Origin: Pochonia chlamydosporia 170 | Lineage: Eukaryota > Ascomycota > Sordariomycetes > Hypocreales > Clavicipitaceae | DNA: 64,000 bases | Reading direction: 5' to 3' | NCBI RefSeq assembly: GCF_001653235.2 | Contig: NC_035790.1 | Location: forward strand, 5,952,001-6,016,000 | In this document: positions 31,265 through 42,800 of the stretch, in pieces | How positions within the stretch are numbered: position 1 is the first letter of the stretch | Layout of the letters: every line of letters starts with the position of its first letter | Made by a program: the position numbers and the translations under genes | Notes under the pieces: generated by a model | The model's database searches: none | Seen by the model: only the letters and a program-made list of their open reading frames with translations | What the model was told of the DNA's origin: nothing

Positions 31265-32659
31265 TGTCCTGGGAACTTTCAACGTTTCTCGGTCTGGGCC
31301 AACTTGTGTGAAGTGCCGTTTGGAGTTGTTGCATCCCCTGCATCCAGCCCCGGAACCGGAATCGCGAACAAACGATGCGCCTCGGCTCGGCTCATCCGTC
31401 TGAAGCCGTCGAAGTCCGGCTGGTGGGTCAGCGGTGCAGTTACGGCATAAGGATCCATGATCCATGATCCATCCCTCCAGCCATCCAAGATCAGAGTTGG
31501 TTCGTGGCCAAACAACCAGCACGGGTGCTCCCGCTGCATTGGCTGGCTGGGCCAATCATAAGCTCAGGGCAAAACACTGCGACCCATTTCATTGCAAACT
31601 GATTTCGACAAGGGCAGCGATACCTGCTTTGCATGGAGTACTCCGTACTCTGCCTAGGAATGAAAAGTCTGCACAGGATCTTCCTACAACGAGATGAGTG
31701 CTGTCGTTTCGTGTCACCGTATCTTTGTTGGCCTTGTAAGGCGCAAAGCATGCCCTCGACAAAAGAGGAAGCCCGACAGGCGACGATGCTTGTGGCCTGC
31801 AACTCACCGCCTTGCCAAGATATCAGGACGATCTGTGGCTTCTTTTCTCAGAGCAGACGTTTTCTACTCCGTAGTCAACCATCTGATACGAGTTGCCCAC
31901 ATGCTCTGCCGGGGTTTTCACATGGTTGAGTGTCAGGTCAAACGAGGTGGAAGAAACCCCGGTGGCAGAGTAGAGTATTCCATCAGGGGCATCATGGCCA
32001 ACCACAAATGCTTCCAATTGTGCCATGGCAGGTGGATAACTCCCACAGTTCCAAAGTCCAGTTTCCTGGCTGCAGTCTGAAGTGTCCAAAGCGAACGAGT
32101 CCATGTTGCCTGCAAACGTTCCACTTTGCTCAAGGTCAGATGCAAATAACCAAGACACTAGGTTAGTGTATCGTGGCCTGGGGCTGCAAGAACTGTTAGC
32201 ATGGTGGATTTGATGGAGACGGTCCAGCTCCACTCCAAAATTGAGTCCGGGGTACCTAACTTACTGCTTACCTAGGTAGGTACCTAGGTACCTAGGTAGG
32301 TGTAGATAGGATTGGTCGATACCATGTACAGAACCTGGAGCCTAGGATAGGGCCCTTCATGACCCATGAACTTCCAACCTGAACCAGACGTGACCGTAGC
32401 CAAGCCGCAGGCCGCAATTTGGAGTTAAGAGACAGGTGGTGAAGAATGAGGAGTGTGTATTGGTATTCAATGCATGCAGACGACTTCCAGGTTCGTAATA
32501 TGAACTGACCAGACCTTCAATGCGAGACATGGCAAGTTGGTGGGTGCTGCCTTCCCGATTTCCCGCCAGAGTAGGCGATGCTTGATCAGACGAGGCGTCA
32601 AGTGCTCCTTCCTGGTTCTGGGTGTGCTCCTTCCTGCTAATTTTAGACCCAACATTGAT

Positions 32660-32677
32660 TACCTACCTAGGTAGGTA
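32660..32677. repeat. 18-bp perfect palindrome (TACCTACCTAGGTAGGTA)
   Basis: Perfect self-complementary sequence; related copies occur at 32271-32301, 7211-7219 and 55100-55115. Function unknown. Confidence 0.75.
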
Positions 32678-35600
32678 TGAACGCCTTCAAACCCTCGACT
32701 CGTCTGAATTCTGAGACCTTCGGCTGGTCATCACACTGATAGTTGGGCAGCTGGGCAGCTGTTTAATCTATTTGGTGTCCATCGTTGCCATCAAATTGTG
32801 ATCAATGATGCCACCAGCCAGGCGTTTAAACGGACAAGGAACTCCGGCAGCCAGTGCTGGGCCTTGCCAGGTAAGGATTGGGCTGATGCAGAAACCAGGA
32901 GGTCTTGTTGACGACGTCGTTGCTAATACTCCCTCCCACATCCTCATGCACACGTGCATACACATACAGATACACATGCCCACACACATACGTTCGGCAG
33001 CACTTGGGTCTCTTTTTGACGCCAGGCCTTATTCAACATTGCAGCCGCCCGCCGCCCCAATTCCCGCAATATGGCAAGACATAAGTGCCGAGATGTGCAC
33101 GCCCAGTAAGCTAGGTTACTTGGTGTCACCATGGATGCATTGGCATGCAGGTACGTCGCAGTGATAGTGAGATGTCAAGTATTGTACTAAAGTTGCAGCC
33201 ACGGCCAACAAGCAAACTTCACCTTCTACCACAATGCTGTTATGTGCATCACTCGCATTACTGTGGCTGAAATAACCCTTAGATCAAGTCCAAGACCTGG
33301 GTCTCAAGTCAACATAGACTGTTCCATCCTCGCCTTTGTCGACGTTCACATCACCAGGGACTTCCCTCATTGATATTTGGCACTGCACGGCAGATGTCAC
33401 TCCACGGCCTGTCATACTTTACAAACACTGGCATCATCTGTCGTCGGCAATTTGAGCCGTAGACACAGCGACCAGTACATCGCTTGCCATATCTCTGCGA
33501 TGAAGACGATCTATCCGGCTGTGATCTATCCTTTGCGTCAATCTAAGCGAGCTGAGTGAGTGCCGTGATTATCCTTGGAAGTCTGAGACGGACCCAAGGT
33601 CTTCCAAAACCTCACACGAGCAAGGCCACAGCCAGATTCAGCAGGTTGGAGATGGCACGGAGTGGCGGTCATCCGACGGCACAGTGGCGTCCCCGGTCTG
33701 TCTTTTAGCTGTACAGATGTCATCAACCAGCGCCAAACGACCTGAGACACTGTAGTCTGAGTCGGTGGATATTGACTCCTACCCAACGAGAGGTGAGTCC
33801 AGTACTCCGTATGAAGAGGAGGATTATGTCCACAGGCAGCAAACAAGCAAGACACCAATGAACCAGATTTGTATGGCGAATCCAGTGCCTTTTGTTTCTG
33901 CGTTTGGTGAGGACTCGACTCACAGCATATGTGTCTCCTCGATGCATCTTCTTGACAAAAACAAACCATTGCTGCATGGGAGGTACAATAATGGATAATT
34001 AAGCCCTTTTGCCGGCAGCAAGATTCCGTGGTGACTGGCTCCTCCTTGTCAGAAGAGGCAACATATCCCCCGAAGGTAGTAAGCGCCAGCAAGGGGCATT
34101 CGACAAGCCAACAACTCCTGGCTCAAAGACCAGATATGCGGTGGTCTGAAATACAGAGAGTTCCAAGCTAGGGGCTCTTCAGAAGGGTGTTCTTCTGGCT
34201 CATTACGCCTCTCAGGTACTACTTGCCATACCTAGTTTGGTCTGGCTTTAGGTACGTGGAGACAGACGACATTGGTAATTGAGCTCACCCCTGCCGTAGG
34301 TGTGTACAAGCCCATTAGAGGGAGACGAATAACGAGGACGAAACACGGTCGGGCGAGAAAGAGATGTGAAGATGACAATTCGAAGAGCACAGACAGGCCG
34401 TATTGCGGCAGCCGGGAGAGAGGAGGGATCCGAGTCAAGACTGACCAAGCAGGTCGAGTGTGTATGTCTTTGCCAACTTGGATGCGCGAAGCCACTTGAC
34501 CAGACACTTCATTCAGGGCTGCTCCGCACAAGGTAACTACGGAAATGTGAACTTGCACGGGTCACAATTATTTGTTGGCCATGGTCCCGGCGTCTGGAGG
34601 CCGGAGTTTGCTCCTTGAATAAAACACCAATCCAGTACTCGGTACCGTGCAGTACTGCATCGCACAACACTGTATCATGATATCGATATGGATATTTTGG
34701 AGCAGGTCGTTACCCTAAGTACCATCATCCATGTCTGGATAAAACGGCCCTGTTAGCCGTGGGCAGGCAGGCGCTTGCAACTGTGCTCCCAACAACCTGG
34801 TTTCATGTTTCACAAGCCCTTTTTAGGCTTCGGCCGTGTCATCCCTTCCCTTTGTTCCCTCGCGGAGCTCAGTGGCTGGAGACGACGATGGCTGTCTATT
34901 TCCACGTTTCTTACCATCGCGGGGGGGCATGGGAGGGCTTGATGAAGGCTGGACGGGAGTCGCTTTGGGCATTGGGCCACCCTAGTGGAAACAGCTAATG
35001 TGGTCAACTGGTGTCGTCCATCACACACCCGCAGGGAAGCCTTGCTTGTGGACGGAGGCGCCGCGTGGAGCTGGGGGACACAGGGGGCCAGTAGAACCAC
35101 TGAGGTTCAATTGTTGGGCCACTGGCAAGGCCGGCCGTACGGAGCACAGTACCAAGCTTTTCAATGTTGTCCGCAAGCGGGCTGCGACTGGACAGCGGGT
35201 GACGACTCAGGATGTGACGGTTATAATATGATTGTCGGAGTATTGGCGAGAAATAGAGGGAACGGGCCGAAGGAATCTGGCAACTGGACACATTTATCTC
35301 AATTCTGGGCCAACAAGCAGCCGTCTTGTTTTTCTGGGTACATAATTGGTACGAGTTGTGCGCCTTGATGCCGCAGTTTTTTAAATATTGTCGCCAGGTC
35401 GAGAGTTTGCGGAGCCTGCCGTTGGCAGCTGCCTATCTGCGTCGTCCGCATTCTTTTATTTATCTTTAATGCTTGAATTATTAATTGTTGGCTCTGCAGT
35501 TGATGTATTTGATAATGTTGGTTCCATGTCCCCCCACGGGCCGCAATATCCATGCATGGCATGGTATGTCGAGGGCATATCCATGTTCATGGCTATATCC

Positions 35601-36353
35601 ACGTCCTCCAGATGTCTGGTCTGCTGTATGTATGGAGTATGCGCTGTGGTGCAGAGTATTGGCAGTACACATACGTATACATTTACATTTACATATACAT
35701 ACAGGAAGGACATGCAGTATGGTGGTGAGGGCTTCAACTACAATGCTGACAAGGACTGGACTGACTGACAGCGCCTGCACAGCACAGGCGCTATGGCCGC
35801 AGAAGCCGCCGAGCCCTTGAGCTTGAGAATCAATGCCAACATTAAATCATTGATCAGTCAAGTCATGTCAGTCCCATGTGCCCGGCCGGGTCCCATCGAG
35901 TTCATCGGTCCAGATGTCGAGTCAATCAATCAATGCCGTCCATCTGGCTGGCCATGGAGCACGTTTCCATTCATTCATCCATCCATCCAACCATCCGTTA
36001 TGCATTGCATCCCATCCCATTGCATCCTGTCCCATCCTGTCCTATCTGTCCTATCTGTCCTATCCCATTGATATATCATGGATTCATCAGGGCAAGGACC
36101 AGCCTGGCATCAGCACCCGAACCCGAACCCGCACCCGCACCCGCCTGGTACCCGCACAACCGCATTCCTGCCCCTCCAGTCCCGTCTGGTCTGGCCTGCT
36201 GCTCCAGCCCAGTCCCCCAAGTCCCCCTCCCTGCCTCCAGTCTTTTTTTTTTAACCTCTCCAGTCTGCCTCTGCTCTCTCTTTTTGCCTTTGCCTCTTCG
36301 ATGTCGCCCCTTCGCCTCTCGCTCTACTTGACTCGTTGCCACTTGTTGCCTGA

Positions 36354-36411
36354 CCAGACAGATTGACCAGACCTGACTAGACCTGACCTGACCTAACCTG
36401 ACCTGACCTCA
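36354..36411. repeat. Degenerate CCTGACC/CCAGACC tandem repeat
   Basis: A run of about ten units of (A)CCTGACC or ACCAGACC type in the presumed leader or promoter of the WBP2-like gene. CCTATC-type pyrimidine repeats lie further downstream at 37095-37145. Confidence 0.7.
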
Positions 36412-37493
36412 ACGTAACACCTCCAATCTTGCCGCTCTTCTCAGCTCTGTGTGTCTGTCCCTCACTCAACCTAGAACGAACTGCGCCGCCCTCCACCCAG
36501 TCACTCAGTCACTCACATTACTCTCCTGTGCTCTCATTTTCTTCTGCTAGACTGCCGTGCTTCTTTTTTTATTTTTTATTTTTTTCTTCCTCCCTCGGCT
36601 TCGTTTGCGTCCCTCCCGCTCCCAGCCACCTGTTGTCATTTTACCTCGACAAGTTCTCGGCTTGACGCCCACGCCCGTTCCCTCCCCCGAATGCGCCCCA
36701 CTCCCACACCCACCACCTTAAAGCTTTGAACCCGTTCCGTTCTGTTTGCGAGATCTTTTACCAAACATTTGCCTGCAAGGCGATGCCCGTCTGGGCACTA
36801 CTCAACTCACGGCGCAGCCCAGGAATCTGGAGACGAGTTGCGGGTGCTACTAGGGTTTGGTCGAACCCTGTCAGTGACAATGTCGATAAAGTAAGCCCTC
36901 TCAGCTTGAGACGACTCGTCTCTTCTCTCAGTTCACTCCCATTACACCCCTCCCCTTCAATGTCTGGTTCCTTGCCTTAACCTTCACTCATCAGACCAGA
37001 CTTGAACACTTACCTTCACCCTCACCCTCATTGACTTGACTTGACCCTAAACCCTCTCTCACCCCTTCCATCCTATTTGAACCTTACCTAACGTAACCTA
37101 TCCCGTCCTATCCCGTCCTATCCTTTCCTATTCTATTCTATCCTGTCCCTGCTTCTCTCTTGCTCTCATATTTTCCTCTTGGGTATTTTGTGCCCCTGCT
37201 GTGCCCTGTTGTGCCTGGGTCGTCTCAACTTCTTATTTTACTTTGAAATTTCACATCTTTGTTCCCTGCCGTTCAACTCTTCATGCCTCTCCCCTCACAT
37301 CAATCCCAAATCCTTCATCTCAACAGTCATGTTTTGATCAACTTAGTCTTTTGAGTTCACAAGACATTTCCCCTGGGACTCGTCTTCTTCTCTACTGTTC
37401 AATATTCGTCCTCTTCGCTCTGTCCATATCAGCCCTTTTGCCTTACCGATGGGCATCCTTTCTATGAATGTACACTGCTTTTAATACTTCGTC

Positions 37494-38339
37494 ATGGACA
37501 ATCCTCATGATTATCTCATCACCAGTCCATCACGTCCAAGACGTCCTACTAATCCAGACTCTCCTACTAGTTGGGTTATGCTGAATCAAGGGGGGTTTGT
37601 CAAACTCGGAAACGAACGAATTCTTCTCAAACTTGAGTCGAGAATATCATGCGAGCTGTCTGTACCTCAAGAACTGAAGGCTCGATGTACACCTTTTCAG
37701 TGCAAGAGCGACAAGGGCACTCTGTTCCTCACCAATAAGAGAGTTAGTCATGAAACTTGCCAACGCGCCGTATTCACTATGAGGGATTCTCAACTGACCA
37801 GGTTCACTGCAACAAATTAGATTGTCTATCTGCCCACCAAACCTACACAGGAGCCCAAATTTGAATCTTTCAGTGCACCAATCCTCAAGTTTCAGGACTC
37901 TAGCACATCGTCGTCTATGTGGTGGGGATGGGTATGGAAGTCGGACTGTATTCCCGTCTCTGGCGGAAACATTCCACCTGATCTGCCTAGAATAGAAGTG
38001 AAATTCACCTTCTCCGACGGCGGCATGATGGATTTCAACGAGGCGTACATACGGCTCAGAGAACGACTGTTCCAATACCAGGAGATGAGAAGAGAGATGG
38101 GACCCGGTGCAGATATCCCAGATGAGCCTTTACCAGCATACGAAGGTCCTGCTGCAAATCCGCCTGAACCGCCGAACACACTGACCGTGCCAAGAACCAA
38201 CCGATCAGATAGTTCTTCCAGTCGGAGAGCACCCGATGAACCCCCGCCAGGGTATGATGAGGCACAGGCGCAGCAGATTAGTATGCGCCTAGAAGATCAT
38301 ATAAGAGGAGAGGTTGATCGTGGGGCCAACCAGGATTGA
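37494..38339 (+). CDS. WBP2-like protein with GRAM domain and PPxY motif
   Basis: Two exons, 37494-37742 and 37821-38339, give 255 residues; the 78-bp intron (GTTAGT...TTAG) joins LFLTNKR to IVYLPTK. Residues 20-160 form a GRAM/PH-like fold: RILLKLESRISCEL, KGTLFLTNKRIVYLP, APILKF, RIEVKFTFSDGGMMDFNEAYIRLRERL. The tail carries PPPGYDEAQ, a classic PPxY motif that binds WW domains such as those of Rsp5-type ubiquitin ligases, and a similar LPAYEGP. Animal WBP2 works with YAP and NEDD4 proteins; in fungi a membrane-associated adaptor role is inferred. A long pyrimidine-rich leader precedes it and contains a small ORF at 36783-36890 that ends at a GT splice-donor-like site. Confidence 0.88.
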
Positions 38340-39023
38340 TGCAATCGTAAAAATTTCCTGTTCAGCCGCAAAATTTTGCATTTGCCGCAGCTGTCGCTCC
38401 CAGGCCACAGTCGACTTGCATGGCCCGTGGTCCGGCAGCGGCTCATGATTACCAGCTATTTGCGCGTATTAATGGTTTTTACTGCGCTGGCAACAAAAAT
38501 GATTCACCTTGGTAGGACTTGGGTCGGTATTTTGGTTTGCGTTTATGAATTATCTTTGATAGAGAATTGATTGATGACTGCGGGAGTTGGACGTTAGTTG
38601 GGCAGCCAATGCACATGCAGGACAGCTCCTACATTGACACACCTGCACAACATTGCTTTTGAAAATCACTTGAAGTGCTGTGGATTTCATGCAATATGTG
38701 TACTAACAATATATTCTTGCCGATTTCCCTTTTTTTAGTTAACCACCAAGGCATGCTAGTGCAAATCATAGGTGCAGTAGTGGCAGAAGCACGCCCTCAA
38801 TACCGAGGAGCCACGAAGGACCAGCCCAGCATAACTAACACGTGATACAAGGCGTGACTGGCAATCCTGTGCGAGTGCTCCTCAGCCAATCAAATCATGC
38901 CAATTCCGGATCAGATTTCGCTCTGGCGACTTTGACCGAGAGCTTCCGACCTCACACGATTTTGGCGAGATACCTCAAAACACACATCCACCACCTGCCA
39001 TTGTGAACTAGCCACCAGTCGCG
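38340..39023. other. Intergenic: 3' flank of the WBP2-like gene and promoter of QCR6
   Basis: About 0.7 kb, no coding potential. The last 100 bp (ctcaaaacacacatccaccacc) look like the QCR6 leader. Confidence 0.65.
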
Positions 39024-39892
39024 ATGGGTATCTGGGACGCCTTTTCCGAGATCGTCGAGGCCGTGACGCCATGGAGCGTCGTCGAGGCTGAGGCCCCTGC
39101 CGAAGAGCCCAAGGTACGAACTCGTCCCGGTTTCCCCTGTACCGAAAACACGAGCAAACCCCTCGCCGTGGTTCGCCGCTCAGCCATTGCTGCTTCTGCA
39201 CCGAAGAAAATCGAGGAGACTTGACATATGAATGAGCATTGCTGACAAGAGCTTAAATACAGGAGGAGCAGGCTGCCGAGACTGAGTCCAAGGACGAAGA
39301 ATCCTCCGAGGAGGCTACTGAGGAAGCTACCGAGGACGCCGAGGAAGAGGAGGAGGAGGAGGAGGAAGAAGAGGAAGATGATGAGGAAGAGATTGTTGAC
39401 CCCAAGGAGACTCTTGAGGAAGGTCCGTTTTCACATTTTTATTTTCACTCTGTCGTCGGTACCGCCGGTTGGACTGGCCCTCGGCTATGCTGCGAGGCAT
39501 TTCTCCTGGTTGGCAGCAATGCCTGCGATGCGCCGAATTTCTGCTTTAAAGACAAGAACTGACTAGGATCGCCGTGATAGAATGCAAAAACTCTGCTCAA
39601 TGCGCTCCCTCCAAGCACCATTTCGACGAGTGCGTCGAGCGCGTACAGCAGCAGGAGAGCGAAGGCGAGGCCAAGGAGGACTGTGTCGAGGAGTGTACGT
39701 ACCCGAACCCACGAGTCTACAATTCGTATCCCCCGTTGTCTGTGTAATGGCTCCCAAAACAAGGGATTCAATTGGCAGAAATTCAAACATCTTGGGACAC
39801 CGTTCCGGCTAACTCGTGTATTACTAGTCTTCCACCTTGCTCACTGCGCGACCGCCTGCGCCGCCCCCAAGCTGTGGTCTAAGCTCCGATAA
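39024..39892 (+). CDS. QCR6: Cytochrome bc1 complex hinge subunit (subunit 6)
   Basis: Acidic subunit of respiratory complex III in the mitochondrial intermembrane space that assists cytochrome c1-cytochrome c contact. Four exons, 39024-39113, 39263-39422, 39581-39694 and 39828-39892, give 142 residues with clean GT-AG introns. The N-terminus MGIWDAFSEIVEAVTPWSVV is followed by a very acidic region dominated by Glu (about 30-75). Then comes the conserved core DPKETLEEECKNSAQC, HHFDECVERV, EDCVEEFFHLAHCATACAAPKLW, with the cysteines of the two disulphide-linked helices. The length is similar to yeast Qcr6. No classical presequence is present; the acidic stretch is family-typical. Confidence 0.95.
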
Positions 39893-42800
39893 ATTCTCCC
39901 GCGTCAAACGTCGGCTCCATTTCGAATTTGTCTCCGAAGTGATCCGTGACGGACAATATATGAGTAGACGATGCAGGCTCAGGGATACATCTCTTGTTCG
40001 TTGCGGTCTATCGAGTGGAGTGACGTTGGCGGAAATGTAAACACAAAATGGGGACTGGGGTGGTGAGCGCTTTGGGGAAACGTGTCCATGTATAATCTGC
40101 CACGACTGGAATGGCGGGAGGGCCTTGAGACGACTTTTTGCGTTTTGGGGAATCTTTTTGCCCTTGCAGAACGGTGATTTTTGTCTGTATCATAAATGCT
40201 GCAGCGCCAACAATAGATTTTTCTCTCTTCTTATGTATTCTTGGTTGTGTTTCCTACGGTCTGTGAGATGTTGGCTTGCAGGTTACGAATGAAGGTCATT
40301 CTCCTGTTCTTCTCAGGATGAATCACGATCCTTTTCCAGTTCTCGGAATATGTTCAGATGTTAGAATCTTCGACTACAAGCACGGAATACATGTTTCTTA
40401 AGCCCTCCCAAACATCAGAGTTGTTGAAATGAGCTGACTCGAACGTAGGTGGCAAGTATTCATGTCAAGATTACTCGCAAGCCTTCCACATACAAGCCGG
40501 ATAGATACATCGGTAGTTTCAACGCAAAGTGTCTTCCAATCTACCGAATGGACTCGCTTCATATGACAAGGATAGCATTACTCCGCTAGCAGGATATGCC
40601 CACGCACCATGTTCCCGGCAGACGTACAAAAGAGAGCATACTAAGGCCCAAGCTACAGGAAAGGCTAAATTTCTCGATAACTACCATCTAAATTTGGAGT
40701 GTTTACCGGCATAGATTGAAGGTCAGTTGCAGGTGATGGCGGATTGTAAGAAGTTTAGTCTGATTGATTCAGTGATCAGCAAGTGCTTTCTTGTGTCCTT
40801 CGAGACATTGCAGAGTTGGCGATTGCAGTTGTACTTGCATAGGTCTAGCAGAACTGTCTGGCTTGTCATGACATTTGGCATATACAAGAACTCCAATATG
40901 CAAGTGGGCAAATTACCATTTTAACAACTTCCCAGGAGCGAATGTTGTTAACGAATATAATTACGACTATCTCTTTGCATCAGTGGGGCGTTTCTTTCTG
41001 CCAGGACAAAAGACCTAGCGGTCTTTGCTTGCGATAAATGTGCTGTGCTGTTGTCTGTCATAAACACTGCATTTATGAGACCATAGGTTGACAGAATCTC
41101 TGTGAAAAAAGTGATACCTGTACTATCGGTATGTTGTCTGCCATAGCGCCCATGGCCAAGCCATACACATAGGAGTTGGTTATACGATTCAGCGAATACG
41201 AAAAACGAAACGTCGCTTTGAGTCCAAGTGCAGCGATTGCTGTTAGGTGAAATTATGACAGCTTGTCCAAAGAAAGCAATTAAGGCAACCAATAGGAAAC
41301 AGGACACGATGTAACACTCGCTGTTGGCGGCCTATTCAATAGACAAACTTGATAGAAACTTGGACCGGTTCGTTACATTCAAAGACTCAGCTTTATTTCG
41401 ATGGATTTATTGACGACATCGGCGTAGACTGGAATCAAGTTAAAGCGATTTCGCTGTTGATGTTGCGGATCGCAGGCCTCCGCATAGTTGACTGACGCAT
41501 TGCTTTGACTCTGTAATGCGCTCCTTGAGTGAGCAATCGCCATGATGATTCGTTATGTGACCTATTCTCAAAACATCAGAGGTTACGATTTGAAATTAGA
41601 CATGAGGCTAACATCACATGCCGGCGGATCACACTTTAGGATCGAAACAGCTGCTTCGTCAGGCCCTTGATATGTTGGTCCGCATTGCCCTGGGTCTACA
41701 TTGTGCGATTGGTCCTATATCTATATCAAGAATGCCGGTTTGTCGTTCCAGATTAGGCCTGTGGAGCGAGGAGTAACTAGTCCATGCAAACATGGGTAGA
41801 TTCGCCAGCATGAAGAAAGGTTTCCTGAGCCATCTCGACAAGCTTGCCGCAAATGAAACAACGGCGACGAAAATAAAGAAACGACCAGCCGAACAGGGTC
41901 GCGGATGGCATCGGTAACGGGAGTTGTGGATCCGTCTCAGTATTAGCTGGTCGTCCCTCAGAGCAGAGAGTCATTATTAGTACCGTCTCGCCCGACTGAG
42001 ATTCGAGTTTGACGGGAACCAAGACCAGGGTCTCTCACAAGACAGAAAACGTTGGTGGAGATGGTGGGTTTCATGCGAGACAGGTGCAGGTTTACACTAC
42101 ATTTGTTCCGGCTCGATCGTATGCAGCCTTGTCGTGCGACGTAGTTGGACACTCAGATTGGGCGTGAAATCGAGATCCTTTTCTTCCGCATGACGAAACA
42201 AGATGAACAACGATTCAACTGCATTTCGAACTCAGGTGGTTTGTCTCAAGTTGAATCATCCGAATTCTGCAAAGCCAGGGTTAGGAGCAGACCCAGCACG
42301 GACTATACGACGTACAAGGTATTACTTTAGTGGACGGTGGAGAAAGGCAGACTCCAGCTGCGGTGACAAGAAAGAACTGAATAGTTCAAAGGTTCCCTAG
42401 GATTTCGAGTCTGTGTTGTGTCTGGTGTCTTGGGCGTGATTTCTGACAGGATGGTTCCGGTCGATGGATTAATATTTGGTTGGTTACATGAGCAGCCAGG
42501 CCAAACCAGGCCTGGCCAACGCAGGAGCGACCCGGTTTGCTTGTTGCCCGTGCTTTCATCTCTTTCTTTTCAAATCTTCCAGCGCCAGACAGTATTGATA
42601 CCAGCTAACTTCCGCTGTGCCGCATTCACCTCCTCAACATTGACCAACACAATACGACAGACCAAACTTTTAACACCAGACTCCATTCAACCATCATGGC
42701 GAATCGCAGTGTTTTCCGCTGACCACCTTCTGTCGGTTCCCTGGCCGCGCCTTGTGGCAATCAAGAATTTATTCGCCGGCTGCAACTACGAATTGCTCAA

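Larger units (their letters stand above)
31265..37493. other. Long intergenic region without a convincing gene
   Basis: About 6.2 kb. Several open frames (for example 33538-34092 minus and 31823-32233 minus) lack domain-like sequence. Contents noted: TACTCCGTA motifs at 31639-31648, 31865-31873 and 33803-33811; CCTAGGTAGG palindromes at 32271-32301 and 32660-32677; CA/TA-rich simple sequence at 32940-32992 and 35670-35703. CT-rich and CCTGACC-rich tracts at 35960-37150 are probably the promoter and leader of the WBP2-like gene. Confidence 0.55.

Noticed and set aside
31823..32233. 136-codon open frame on the minus strand
   Set aside because: No homology recognised and it is flanked by motif-rich non-coding DNA; kept only as a remote possibility.
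33538..34092. 184-codon open frame on the minus strand
   Set aside because: No domain-like or compositional sign of coding and no introns; looks random.
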